NCBI GenBank assembly: GCA_964654015.1
Contig: CAZZHQ010000002.1
Coordinates: forward strand, 26,817 to 90,816
DNA from: JAUUZT01 sp964654015
GTDB taxonomy: Bacteria > Chloroflexota > Dehalococcoidia > GIF9 > AB-539-J10
Reading direction: 5' to 3'
DNA: 64,000 bases
In this document: positions 1 through 7,674 of the stretch, one piece after another
Position numbering within the stretch: the first letter of the stretch is position 1
How the letters are laid out: the number at the start of each line of letters is the position of its first letter
Program-made: the position numbers and the translations under genes
Notes under the pieces: generated by a model
What the model was told of the DNA's origin: nothing
The model's input: only the letters and a program-made list of their open reading frames with translations
Databases searched by the model: none

Positions 1-207
1 TATCTCACGAATCTGGTGCGGAATTGGTATGCTCTGCTCCTTTCTTTCGAGTTCCTGTGAAATAATTGAAGAAGGAGTAAAGGATTGTAGATCGTGACCA
101 CTTATGGAAAAGCCACTAGCGCTCATCATAGGTGGTATATCAAAATCCAGGTCGGGAATGATGTTATACCAACTATCCGGTATCTTAATATCTGCCGCTA
201 TTCGCAT
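1..207 (-). CDS. trpB: TrpB2-type tryptophan synthase beta chain, N-terminal fragment (cut by window edge)
   Basis: The complement reads ATG at 207-205 and stays open for 69 codons to the window edge. The N-terminus contains IPDSWYNIIPDL, a proline-rich stretch, and later IPIPHQIREI. This matches the characteristic start of the TrpB2 (trpB-like, PLP-dependent) subfamily, whose members begin with a 'WYN(I/L)(L/I)PDLP' segment and a 'IPEEVREIY'-like segment before the PLP lysine domain. TrpB2 makes L-tryptophan from indole and serine and is common in archaea and in bacteria such as Chloroflexota. An in-frame TAA directly precedes the ATG, so the start is fixed; no strong ribosome-binding site is visible. 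The catalytic part lies outside the window, so activity cannot be judged. The gene runs divergently from the lactate-racemase-like gene. Confidence 0.75.
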   Translation of the reverse strand, partial: MRIAADIKIPDSWYNIIPDLDFDIPPMMSASGFSISGHDLQSFTPSSIISQELERKEQSIPIPHQIREI

Positions 208-515
208 TTAGACGCTCAAAGTACCATTAAACAGGATTCGCTAATTCCGTATCAACTAAAGTAGATTGTAAGCAGGGGTTAATACTGATGTCAAGCTCAT
301 TTACTATATTACTAAATTATAAGCAGAAAGTAATTCCAAGTGCATTTGTTTTCAGGTTGCCTGGCGTATCTGTTTTAACTGGTTAGCCTGTCACGGTGGA
401 GATCAGGAGTTAGAAATCCGTTTGGAGTCGCTGGTGCAGTACATGTCGGTGATTCAATTAGACCGGTATATCATCTGGCAGATATACTAGGTATAAATAA
501 AGGAGGAAATTGAAT
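208..515. other. Intergenic region between divergent genes
   Basis: This stretch separates the divergent trpB2 fragment and larA-like gene. I see no convincing ORF, hairpin or RNA gene in it. It must contain the promoters of both genes. The only clear site is the AGGAGG ribosome-binding site at 501-506. Confidence 0.5.
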
Positions 516-1763
516 ATGTTGGTAACAGTTCCGTACGGAAAAGGAAAAACAGAAGTTGAGATAGACCGGGCACATGTTGCCGGCATTATAGAGGCTAATA
601 AGGTACCGATTGCGGATGAGGCGGAAACGGTACGGAAAGCGATAGAAAACCCTATTAATTCCAAAAGCCTTAGCGATTTTCTGGCGGATGCAAAAGACGT
701 GCTTTTTATCGTGAATGACGCCACCAGGCCCACCCCTACTGCTCGGGTGCTGGAGATAATCCACGATATGATTAAGCCGCTCGATGTGAAATTCATTGTA
801 GCCACGGGAGCACATCGTGGACCAACGGAGGAGGAGTTTTACCAGATTTTCGGGCAATGTTATGATGAATTCAAGTCAAGTATATTCGTTCACGACGCGA
901 GGGCGGATAAGGATATGGTCTACATCGGCACATCCAGGAACGGTACGGAGATGTATATTAACAAACTGGGTGTAGAGGCACATAAAATCGTTGTTATAGG
1001 TTCAGTAGAACCTCATTACCATGCCGGTTATACCGGTGGCAGGAAAGCCTTTTTACCGGGAATTGCCTCTTTTAAAACCATAGAGCAAAATCATACGTTT
1101 GCTTTAGAGCCAAAAGCTCAATCGCTTTCGCTGGAGGGAAACCCCGTTCACGAAGATATGATGGATGCGCTGGGGACCATTAAAAGTAGAGAAATCTTTT
1201 CAATAATGACTGTGCTGGATAAAAATCACAGGGTTTATGCAGCCACCGCAGGGAATATTGAAGACTCATTGACGGCGGCAACTGTCAGAGCGAAGGAAGT
1301 CTTTGCCGTAAAGCTCAAGGAAAAGGCGGACATAGTCGTCGCTGTTGCCAGGTTTCCTATGGATATAGACCTCTACCAGTCACAGAAGGCAATGGAAAAT
1401 GGGAAACACGCGCTCAAGGATGGAGGTATCCTTATCCTGGTTTCTAAGTGCCGTAGCGGAGTAGGTGACGATACGTTTTCCAGGCTTTTAAGTGCTTCCG
1501 CTACACCGGCTGAATGCCTTAAAACGATAAGTGAAGGATATGTGCTGGGCTATCATAAGGCGGCGAAGATGGCGGAAATCGCGCTGTGGGCAACAATGTA
1601 TGCTGTAACCGAAATTCCCGATGAGCTTATCAGTAGTATTTTCATGACGCCTTTTCATTCACTCCAGGAAGCCCTGGACAAGGCTCTCGAAACCGTAAAC
1701 AAGAGCGATGCCAAAGTACTGTTCTTCGTGGATGGTGGAATGACCGTGCCCCTGCTTGACTGA
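516..1763 (+). CDS. larA: LarA-like nickel-dependent lactate racemase family protein (DUF2088)
   Basis: This 415-residue protein has the full set of LarA landmarks: NDATRPTPT near residue 67, GAHRGPTEEE near 98, and PHYHAGYTGGRKAFLPG near 166-182. The lysine in GGRK is the residue to which the nickel pincer cofactor is attached in characterised LarA. A later NH (in EQNHTF) is a further metal-site histidine. The family racemises lactate or related 2-hydroxy acids, and several homologues act on other substrates, so lactate itself is not assured. An in-frame TTG lies at 510, but AGGAGG at 501-506 is spaced correctly (9 nt) for the ATG at 516, which I prefer. No larB/larC/larE cofactor genes are in the window. 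The gene stands alone between the trpB2 fragment and an accessory patch. Confidence 0.85.
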   Translation: MLVTVPYGKGKTEVEIDRAHVAGIIEANKVPIADEAETVRKAIENPINSKSLSDFLADAKDVLFIVNDATRPTPTARVLEIIHDMIKPLDVKFIVATGAHRGPTEEEFYQIFGQCYDEFKSSIFVHDARADKDMVYIGTSRNGTEMYINKLGVEAHKIVVIGSVEPHYHAGYTGGRKAFLPGIASFKTIEQNHTFALEPKAQSLSLEGNPVHEDMMDALGTIKSREIFSIMTVLDKNHRVYAATAGNIEDSLTAATVRAKEVFAVKLKEKADIVVAVARFPMDIDLYQSQKAMENGKHALKDGGILILVSKCRSGVGDDTFSRLLSASATPAECLKTISEGYVLGYHKAAKMAEIALWATMYAVTEIPDELISSIFMTPFHSLQEALDKALETVNKSDAKVLFFVDGGMTVPLLD

Positions 1764-1893
1764 CGAAGGCAATAGCAGAACTTTTAAGCTAATTTTCAGC
1801 CTGAGTAGTTAGGTTTAACTTCTAGGAGGTAATTGTTGCAATCGAACAATTACAAACAAGTAATAATAGAGGTGCTGAAGGAACTACATTACG

Positions 1894-1916
1894 TGCCTAT
1901 CTCAATAACTCAGAAA
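1894..1916 (+). repeat. Degenerate terminal-inverted-repeat-like site
   Basis: The site reads TGCCTATC, four divergent bases, then TAACTCAGAAA. It matches the outer and inner blocks of the inverted repeats at 2842-2865 and 5476-5498. No opposite-orientation partner was found downstream before 2842. It may be one end of an older, decayed member of the same element family whose passenger would be the membrane-protein gene at 1986-2327. Confidence 0.45.
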
Positions 1917-1985
1917 ACGCTGATTATAGTATAGGACGTAGTAGAGGATTGAAATTGGATAGAAAACAAGATAGACTTTCAACAA

Positions 1986-2327
1986 ATGAAAGTCATTCCC
2001 GAAGATTGGGAGGGAACTTTAAGAAGTATTACTGCCCCTGTCATTCTTATAGGTTTGGTCTTTTTAGTATTGGGTTCTGTAGCTATAGCACTGATAGCTT
2101 GCAGGCCAGTCACTCAACATTCTTTTCTATTAATATCTCATGGTATTGGCATATTATTCTTTCTGTCATTAATCTGGGTAAAGCCAGACAATCTAATGTT
2201 AAGTGGAGAACAACGTCTACGTAAAATACAGGAAGAGCGCAGAGCAACGCAAAAAAGCAAAAAATCAAGGCAAAAAATGTCGAAAACAGTGATAACCCCT
2301 CCAAAAGTAGCAAATCGAAAGGAGTAA
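1986..2327 (+). CDS. Small two-helix membrane protein of unknown function
   Basis: This 113-residue protein has two strongly hydrophobic helices (about residues 17-39 and 46-65) and a basic, lysine/arginine-rich C-terminal tail (QKSKKSRQKMSKT). I do not recognise the family. The ATG has no clear ribosome-binding site. The next gene begins 2 nt after its stop, and an AAAGGAG site inside this gene's 3' end serves it, so the two are probably co-transcribed. An overlapping reading frame (open from about 1826 to 2224) has no sensible start and low-complexity content, so I prefer this frame. A transposon-end-like repeat lies 70 nt upstream. Confidence 0.5.
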   Translation: MKVIPEDWEGTLRSITAPVILIGLVFLVLGSVAIALIACRPVTQHSFLLISHGIGILFFLSLIWVKPDNLMLSGEQRLRKIQEERRATQKSKKSRQKMSKTVITPPKVANRKE

Positions 2328-2329
2328 TC

Positions 2330-2608
2330 ATGGTTTATCTTGTAGCATTTAATCTACAGAATAAGAGACATCACTATGATATATTCCTTGATGCGCTACA
2401 AATGACAAATTGGTTTAACTTCTTTGATAACGCATGGTTAATAAGCACAGATGAGAGCGCACAAGAAATTACAGAACGATTAGAAAGGTATATCAAGGAA
2501 GGCGATTTCCTTTTAGTTATAAGAGTAACTGATGAGTATTATGGGTTGCTTCCTGACGAAGCATGGGATTGGTTGCAAAAAGAGCGTAGTTCTGGAAAGT
2601 TACAATGA
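2330..2608 (+). CDS. SinR/Cas2-fold-like small protein
   Basis: This 92-residue protein starts MVYLVAFNLQNKRHHYD, has a 'W.F.DNAWLIST' central segment and a 'GDFLLVIRVT' strand. The pattern resembles proteins annotated 'SinR family', which have a ferredoxin-like Cas2/VapD-type fold: a first strand ending in an Asp/Asn-rich turn, a short WXX segment, then a 'GD.L.V..V' strand. These occur as orphan genes outside CRISPR loci and their function is not settled. There is no cas1 or repeat array here, so it is not a CRISPR gene. It sits 2 nt after the small membrane protein and the start is supported by AAAGGAG. Confidence 0.5.
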   Translation: MVYLVAFNLQNKRHHYDIFLDALQMTNWFNFFDNAWLISTDESAQEITERLERYIKEGDFLLVIRVTDEYYGLLPDEAWDWLQKERSSGKLQ

Positions 2609-2841
2609 TGAACTATATAGTATGTAAATAAGGAACAACAATTAGATAATCATCGAATACAGAAGAACGATACTGATCCTCCTCTCCTTATACTAAATTA
2701 TCCCACAAAACTTTCACTTCTACCGGCCCAGTTCTCGGGAAGGCGACCATGAATATTACTTACTCTGCTAATACTAGTACAGAAAAGGAGGGAAGCCCAC
2801 CGCGCTGAAATATTATCAAATCATTTATTGATATATTTATA

Positions 2842-2865
2842 ATGCCTATCAGGTTAACTCAGAAA
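2842..2865 (+). repeat. Left terminal inverted repeat, element A
   Basis: 24-bp repeat, perfect inverse of 3441-3464. Confidence 0.85.
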
Positions 2866-2894
2866 GCTGTGGTTCTTTTGTATCAACTAACAAT

Positions 2895-3389
2895 CTAATT
2901 TCCTTTCCACTTAAATAGTTTTCTAACTGGCTTTCGGGTTCTCCAAACACTTTCTATATTTAAATATGCACCACTTTCTTTAAGAATACGAGTGAAACAA
3001 TTTCTCTTTTTTGGCAAAACACCTAATACGTCAACTGTAACTTGAAAATACCTATGCTCCAATGGTTGTAGCTTGCTGTTAGGTTCAAGAGGATGAGGGC
3101 GGTTCAATAAATATTGCCTTGTTGATGTCCATTCTGGAATTGTAATATAAGCTCGCTTTCTATATCTTAGTAATGGTACTAATTCTATATTGAGTATGAG
3201 GGTCATTTTGGGAGAATCATAACTTGGCCAATACAAAGATGTGCATTCTACTTTCAGCACAGGATAAGGGAATAGTCTAGTTATCACACAGTCTCCAACA
3301 GTGGCAATTGTTGATACAACCCATTTCCAATGTGCAAGAAAGAAAAGCACAAACCTTTCCATTTCAAGTTTAGAGTACTCATCCAGCAT
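2895..3389 (-). CDS. Passenger protein of element A, unknown family
   Basis: This 164-residue protein has an N-terminal hydrophobic stretch (FVLFFLAHWKWVVSTIATV, about residues 13-31), which may be a membrane anchor or signal. A region rich in short beta-strand-like segments follows (MTLILNIELVPLL, RYFQVTVDVLGVL) and a basic C-terminus. I do not recognise it. In-frame upstream bases contain a TAG, so the ATG at 3389 is the first possible start. A better ribosome-binding site (GGAGG about 30 nt upstream) belongs to a different, short frame. The gene fills nearly the whole element between the two inverted repeats. Its alternation of short strands resembles, only loosely, the soluble part of the passenger protein in element B. 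Confidence 0.5.
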   Translation of the reverse strand: MLDEYSKLEMERFVLFFLAHWKWVVSTIATVGDCVITRLFPYPVLKVECTSLYWPSYDSPKMTLILNIELVPLLRYRKRAYITIPEWTSTRQYLLNRPHPLEPNSKLQPLEHRYFQVTVDVLGVLPKKRNCFTRILKESGAYLNIESVWRTRKPVRKLFKWKGN

Positions 3390-3440
3390 ATTGTTGTCAA
3401 TTGTTTCATTTTTCTACCTCCTCACTAAATTTACTAAAAG

Positions 3441-3464
3441 TTTCTGAGTTAACCTGATAGGCAT
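3441..3464 (-). repeat. Right terminal inverted repeat, element A
   Basis: 24-bp repeat, perfect inverse of 2842-2865. Confidence 0.85.
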
Positions 3465-3752
3465 AATATTTATTAGACAGAGGAGTCATTTATTGGTCAA
3501 CAGCTTCCTATACGGTTTTTGGCCACTCTTTCGGTCGTAATATTGAAACTATCCTCTTATCTGGGAGAGGATAAGGAATATTGAGGTAATCAAAGTGCTA
3601 GACTATAGACAAGCTAATGAAAAACGTTTAACATAGGAAAATGCGAGGGAGATGATAAATAACTAAAGGTCGAGTAATCACTTGAGGACTTACTATAAAT
3701 AAGTATTGAAGGAGTAAAGCAAAAATCTAGGTTGGGGAATAAGTGAGGATAA

Positions 3753-4442
3753 ATGATTAAACTAAGGGAAATGTCTGGGCGGCTGATAGCCATCTGCAGT
3801 TTAGTTGTACTGGTCATCGCAGTAGTGGTATTCTGCTTTGCGCCTTTGAAAGAGGTTCAATATTCCGAGCGAGTTGCATATCAAACTAGCGAAACATACT
3901 ACGTGCAAGAATCCTACACAGTACAGGAACCATACATAGTACAGGTGCCGCATGAAAAAACGGTGCAATATACCGAGACTGTACCCTCTGAAGAGTATGT
4001 TGATATTAAGTACAACGTTCTTGACACAAATTACTACAACTGGTTTTGGACTTCAGGTTGTGATGTTTCTATAGTCCTACGAAATTCTGATACCGAAGGT
4101 GGTAGATTTCGTGTCGATTTTCATATCCGGCTTAAGGGAGGTGCAACAATAGATAAGACAGCCTATGCAACTATAGGACCTTGGCAAAGTGAAGAGGTCG
4201 AAGTGTACTATGACGGAGCAGGTTGCTCCAGTTTCACCTATAGCGTTGACCCTCCACAGAAGAAAATAGTGGAGTACAGGGAAGTAGAAAGGGAAAGAAC
4301 TGAGACCGAATATGAGGAAGTGACAGAATATGAGACAGTCACAAAGTGGAGGCAAGTGCCAAAACAGAGAACAGTAACAAAATACAAGGATGTAACTAAG
4401 ACTAAGTTGGTCTCTGCTTTGGATTATTTATCGAACTACTAA
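3753..4442 (+). CDS. Membrane-anchored Tyr/Val/Glu-repeat protein, paralogue 1
   Basis: This 229-residue protein has one N-terminal membrane helix (about residues 9-29), a repeat tract with units such as YYVQESY, YTVQEPY and YIVQVPH, and a central cysteine-containing beta-rich domain (about 95-165). A second tract follows, rich in EYREVE / EYEEVTEYETVT / TKYKDVTKTK units, and the protein ends LVSALDYLSNY. It is clearly paralogous to the next gene (4567-5289): same helix, same two repeat tracts, and the C-termini share KYKDVTK-x-K-x-VS-L-YL. The repeats alternate aromatic, valine and charged residues, consistent with long beta strands or a fibrous stalk outside the membrane. The start is the ATG at 3753; a second in-frame ATG lies at 3771. 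No function is assigned. Confidence 0.65.
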   Translation: MIKLREMSGRLIAICSLVVLVIAVVVFCFAPLKEVQYSERVAYQTSETYYVQESYTVQEPYIVQVPHEKTVQYTETVPSEEYVDIKYNVLDTNYYNWFWTSGCDVSIVLRNSDTEGGRFRVDFHIRLKGGATIDKTAYATIGPWQSEEVEVYYDGAGCSSFTYSVDPPQKKIVEYREVERERTETEYEEVTEYETVTKWRQVPKQRTVTKYKDVTKTKLVSALDYLSNY

Positions 4443-4566
4443 ATGGCGGTTGGAAATAATAGAATGTACTACGATCACTGGCATTTTCGTGTATCTCATT
4501 GGAGTAGTCATAGTTACAAATAATTAATATCGTCATATAGATGGCGAACTGGGTTGTTACCTAAGA

Positions 4567-5289
4567 ATGAATCAGAAAACAATGAACAAGCCTTTCTTGA
4601 TAATAATTGGGCTAATTGTTGTGACTGCTATAGTTTTTTGTGCCGTACCTATGAAGACAATTACATATGTAATTCAAGAAGAATATCAAGTTACCGAAAC
4701 ACAACTTGTTAGCAAGCCATACCAGGTAACAGTATCACATTTGGAGAAGATTCCTTATGAAGTAGTGGTTCAAACGAAACCAACATATAGTGGCGATAAT
4801 TTGTTTAATAATGACTATGCTGTAATGGCTGGTAACTATGCGTCGGTTAATAGCGCTATCGGACTGCATGAACGCGACCGCTTATCGGGTACAGTTGAAG
4901 AATTATCTGGTAAAGATATTACGTTTTATGTTTTTGACTATAATAATTACAATGCTTGGAAATCAGGAGATAGTTATTCATCTTACGTATATTTATCCAA
5001 AATAACTAGTGGTTCATTCAGTTTTGAACTTCAGTATCCAGGCTATTACTATTTTGTTATGGATAATACCTATTCATTGACTTCAAATAAAATTGTTTCT
5101 TTGATGGTAAATTGGGGCTGGCAATTAGGAACTGAGGGCTACGAAACCCAAACTAGATATAAAAGTGAGCTAAGATATGAATCAGTTACAGAATATCAAG
5201 ATGTGGCAGAAAACATCACTGCTACAAGGTATAAAGATGTTACTAAATCTAAGAAGGTTTCTCCATTAGTGTATCTGCTTTACTACTAA
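4567..5289 (+). CDS. Membrane-anchored Tyr/Val/Glu-repeat protein, paralogue 2
   Basis: This 240-residue paralogue of the previous gene has an N-terminal helix at about residues 10-29. The first repeat tract is shorter (YVIQEEYQVTETQ, then SKPYQVTVSHL). The central domain differs from paralogue 1 and contains DNLFNNDYAVMAGNY and ITFYVFDYNNYNAW, resembling a beta-sandwich; the long 'FELQYPGYYYFVMDN' segment fits an extracellular domain. The C-terminal tract (RYKSELRYESVTEYQDV, TRYKDVTKSKKVS) and the final LVYLLYY match paralogue 1. Conserved ends with a swapped middle suggest a modular surface scaffold. The pair is flanked by elements A and B, so the whole 2.8-6.4 kb patch looks acquired. Confidence 0.65.
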   Translation: MNQKTMNKPFLIIIGLIVVTAIVFCAVPMKTITYVIQEEYQVTETQLVSKPYQVTVSHLEKIPYEVVVQTKPTYSGDNLFNNDYAVMAGNYASVNSAIGLHERDRLSGTVEELSGKDITFYVFDYNNYNAWKSGDSYSSYVYLSKITSGSFSFELQYPGYYYFVMDNTYSLTSNKIVSLMVNWGWQLGTEGYETQTRYKSELRYESVTEYQDVAENITATRYKDVTKSKKVSPLVYLLYY

Positions 5290-5465
5290 AGTTATGATTT
5301 CAAAACAAGCCAATAAGCTATACCATTGAAAATATTCCTTAGTAGAATACGTCATAATTCCGACCTATCCATTCAAAAACTAAACTGATAATGTTTGCAG
5401 CAATAGTTACCATGTGAGATTATTCCTAGTGCTTCTTCTGAAACTATTTTTCGCTACCACCATTA

Positions 5466-5475
5466 ATTAATAAAT
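5466..5475 (+). repeat. Target-site duplication, left copy (element B)
   Basis: ATTAATAAAT directly abuts the left inverted repeat. The identical 10 bases directly abut the right inverted repeat at 6366-6375. Confidence 0.8.
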
Positions 5476-5498
5476 ATGCCTATCGGATTAACTCAGAA
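5476..5498 (+). repeat. Left terminal inverted repeat, element B
   Basis: 23-bp repeat, perfect inverse of 6343-6365. It starts ATGCCTATCGG. Confidence 0.9.
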
Positions 5499-5585
5499 AC
5501 CTGATAAAGGGGTACTACATATAGCGTATAGTCAAAACCAGACTTATCTGCTTGGCTCAGGATTAGAATGTGGTAAAATAATGGT

Positions 5586-6311
5586 ATGCGTCAAAGACTT
5601 AAAAGATTGTATTCACTAGGAGCAATCCCTAGTTGGATTATTATTTTATGGAAGATTGCTGAAGCGGGGGATACAATGAATTCCATTATTGATTGGCTCA
5701 GCCCTGCTTGGCAATTTCTCTCCTCACCAGTTGGGACTATTGTGTTACTTCTAATTGGATTCGGAATACTTATATATCTTGTGGTTAAGCCAGAAAAGAA
5801 GCAAGGTAAAACGGCAACCGACTTACCGTCACGGGGAATTAAGGAAATTCCTTCTTTGCCTGAGCAAGAATTGTTATCTGATTTGAAGAGAATGCCTAAA
5901 GGGATGCGAGGAAGGGTTACACGATGGGATTTCTCTGGCATATACAATCGGGAACCATACTTTGATGTCTCTATGGAATTAACTAACACCACAATATTCA
6001 CGTTTAGCCTTAGAAGTCTTTCAGGGTTTATGAAAATAGCAGAAGAGCCGTGCTCAAACCCACCACAGGTATCAACTCGTTTTAGTATAAAGAGAGACGA
6101 ACCTGCTGATATTCGTGTTCGTCAACCTATTGCTCCAAAAACGGTGGCCATTATACAAGACGCCGGGAACAACAACAAAGAGATTGAGTTTCATCTGGGT
6201 GAAGTAGTATTTGCAATTGAAAACGACACTAACGGATATGAGCAATACAAGCCCTATCTTACTGGTGGTATTTATGATATTGTGCCAAAAGATGGGTTGA
6301 AAAACAGATAA
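5586..6311 (+). CDS. Passenger protein of element B, membrane-anchored, unknown family
   Basis: This protein of up to 241 residues has a clear membrane helix (GTIVLLLIGFGILIYLVV, about residues 50-67), a short lysine-rich linker, and a soluble C-terminal domain of about 150 residues rich in strands (YFDVSMELTNTTIFTFSL, IEFHLGEVVFAIE). The N-terminal 30 residues are also partly hydrophobic. An internal ATG at 5676 follows GCGGGGG and may be the true start, giving 211 residues. I do not recognise the family. It is the only gene in element B and unrelated at first sight to the passenger of element A, apart from a hydrophobic N-terminus followed by a beta-rich region. Confidence 0.55.
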   Translation: MRQRLKRLYSLGAIPSWIIILWKIAEAGDTMNSIIDWLSPAWQFLSSPVGTIVLLLIGFGILIYLVVKPEKKQGKTATDLPSRGIKEIPSLPEQELLSDLKRMPKGMRGRVTRWDFSGIYNREPYFDVSMELTNTTIFTFSLRSLSGFMKIAEEPCSNPPQVSTRFSIKRDEPADIRVRQPIAPKTVAIIQDAGNNNKEIEFHLGEVVFAIENDTNGYEQYKPYLTGGIYDIVPKDGLKNR

Positions 6312-6342
6312 ACTATGCCACATGTAGTGGTATTATGAAAAA

Positions 6343-6365
6343 TTCTGAGTTAATCCGATAGGCAT
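6343..6365 (-). repeat. Right terminal inverted repeat, element B
   Basis: 23-bp repeat, perfect inverse of 5476-5498. Confidence 0.9.
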
Positions 6366-6375
6366 ATTAATAAAT
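6366..6375 (+). repeat. Target-site duplication, right copy (element B)
   Basis: ATTAATAAAT, identical to 5466-5475. Confidence 0.8.
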
Positions 6376-6552
6376 ATTGTCTCTTAAGTTGCGTGAGCCT
6401 ATTAGAAGCAACATGCGGTTTCATTTATCATAGAAAAATCAAGTCTCTCTTCAGTTCTTTAATAAGCTAGAATTAATGATTCTATTGTACTCTCTATATA
6501 TCTTGGGTGGAAGACTGCGATCTAATCGCGAATGTTACATATTTGTTTTCTA

Positions 6553-7674
6553 CTATGTCCCCTTATTCTGCTTGAACTGTTTGCTCTTCTCGAAAATTTC
6601 TAGTTTTGCCTCGTGGCGTTGATATCCAAAGGGCCCGGAGCGCAGAGCAGAAAGGCTTTGCTCAACATCTTCCCTTTTTCTGGTAGCTTCACCTTCACTT
6701 AAATAACCAAGTTTTTGTGCCATGTCTATTCCTGCCAGTTTTCCTTCTTCCATAGCTGTGCTCGCTTCTTCTACCCCGGAGGCATCTCCAGCGACATAGA
6801 TTCCTTCAATTGATGTTTCCATATCTTCATTATGAACGGGTAAATGCCCCCCTAAAACCGAGGAAAAAACCAGCTCGCAGCCAGCTATTTGGGCTAACCT
6901 GGTTGAGGGGTGAAGCCCGGTGGCGATGCACACACTATCCGCGGCAATAGTTCTTTCTGTGCCCTCGATTGCTTTCCAGTTACTGTCTAAATTAACGATG
7001 ACAACCTCTTCCACCTCCATATTCCCTCGTACTTCTTTAATGGTGGTAGATGCAAGGATTGGCACACCGGCCCTGACGATTTTACTGGCGTGAACCTGGT
7101 AGCCTCCGACCTTTGGAAGCGCCTCAACAATAGCCAGTACCTCGGCTCCAGCCTGCAACAGTTGATAGCTGATGATTAATCCCACGTTGCCTGACCCCAA
7201 AACAACAAATCTGTGACCAGGAAGAACACGGCTGATGTTAATCATGGTCTGAGCTGCTCCGGCTCCCATCACCCCGGGGAGAGTCCAACCAGGGAAAACA
7301 ATAGAGTTTTCAATGGCACCGGTTGCCAGAAGGATTTTTTCCCCTTGAATTCGTTGGATGTTCCCATCTTTTTCTATTGCCAGTGTTTTGTTATCGTAGA
7401 TACCGTAAGCCACGGAATCGAGGAGGATATCTACCCCTGAATCCCTGGTTTGCTCCAATAGCTGCATACCAATATCAAAACCACGTGTACCAGCCTTGTG
7501 CTCCTTCGAACCGAAAAACTTGTGTATTTGCTTGAATAGTTGTCCACCTGGCTGTTTATTTTCATCTATTAAACTGACACTTGCCCCGGCCCCGGCGGCC
7601 TCAATAGCACAGGTCAGTCCGGCAGGGCCGCTCCCTATTACTATGACATCGTACTCTTTCAACTTTTCCCCCAC
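6553..7674 (-). CDS. FAD/NAD(P)-dependent oxidoreductase, HcnB / opine-oxidase / proline-dehydrogenase alpha-like subunit
   Basis: This 373-residue two-dinucleotide-binding-domain flavoprotein has the FAD-binding GSGPAGLTCAIEAA motif at about residues 13-26. Then come GGQLFKQ, the ATGA segment, a second GSGNVGL motif for NAD(P) or a second nucleotide, and the C-terminal FAD-contacting GDASGVEEASTAMEEG. It resembles the A/B subunits of hydrogen-cyanide synthase, octopine/nopaline oxidase and multi-subunit proline or hydroxyproline dehydrogenases. It is the last gene of a minus-strand operon and overlaps the ferredoxin gene upstream by 16 nt. Typical complexes of this type pass electrons from an amino acid or opine oxidised by the DadA-like subunit (8615-9814). 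The substrate is not determined. Confidence 0.75.
   Translation of the reverse strand: MGEKLKEYDVIVIGSGPAGLTCAIEAAGAGASVSLIDENKQPGGQLFKQIHKFFGSKEHKAGTRGFDIGMQLLEQTRDSGVDILLDSVAYGIYDNKTLAIEKDGNIQRIQGEKILLATGAIENSIVFPGWTLPGVMGAGAAQTMINISRVLPGHRFVVLGSGNVGLIISYQLLQAGAEVLAIVEALPKVGGYQVHASKIVRAGVPILASTTIKEVRGNMEVEEVVIVNLDSNWKAIEGTERTIAADSVCIATGLHPSTRLAQIAGCELVFSSVLGGHLPVHNEDMETSIEGIYVAGDASGVEEASTAMEEGKLAGIDMAQKLGYLSEGEATRKREDVEQSLSALRSGPFGYQRHEAKLEIFEKSKQFKQNKGT

Larger units (their letters stand above)
2842..3464. mobile_element. Miniature transposon-like element A carrying one passenger gene
   Basis: The 623-bp segment is bounded by a perfect 24-bp inverted repeat (2842-2865 and 3441-3464; starts ATGCCTATC, ends CTCAGAAA). 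It holds only one gene, on the minus strand (2895-3389), and no transposase. The bases just outside form an imperfect AT-rich direct repeat: ATATTTAT at 2833-2840 and 3466-3473, compatible with a target-site duplication of about 8-10 bp. The repeat differs at only two positions from that of the second element at 5476-6365. It would have to be mobilised by a transposase elsewhere. Confidence 0.75.
5476..6365. mobile_element. Miniature transposon-like element B carrying one passenger gene
   Basis: The 890-bp segment is bounded by a perfect 23-bp inverted repeat (5476-5498 and 6343-6365) that matches the repeat of element A at 21 of 23 positions. It is flanked by a perfect 10-bp direct repeat, ATTAATAAAT, a textbook target-site duplication, which implies a fairly recent insertion. 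Its only gene is 5586-6311; there is no transposase. A 10-bp duplication is within the range seen for some IS4-type groups, but the repeats alone do not identify a family. Confidence 0.85.

Noticed and set aside
1826..2224. Alternative long open frame overlapping the small membrane protein
   Set aside because: No start codon with a suitable ribosome-binding site, and the product is compositionally odd. The 1986-2327 frame has clear membrane helices and leads directly into the next gene.
2330..2608. Cas2-like protein as a hint of a CRISPR locus
   Set aside because: No repeat-spacer array and no other cas genes within the window; SinR/Cas2-fold orphans are common.
2821..3495. A 10-base direct repeat TCATTTATTG at 2821-2830 and 3486-3495 around element A
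   Set aside because: It does not abut the inverted repeats (11 and 21 bases away), so it is not the target duplication; the AT-rich bases adjoining the repeats fit better.
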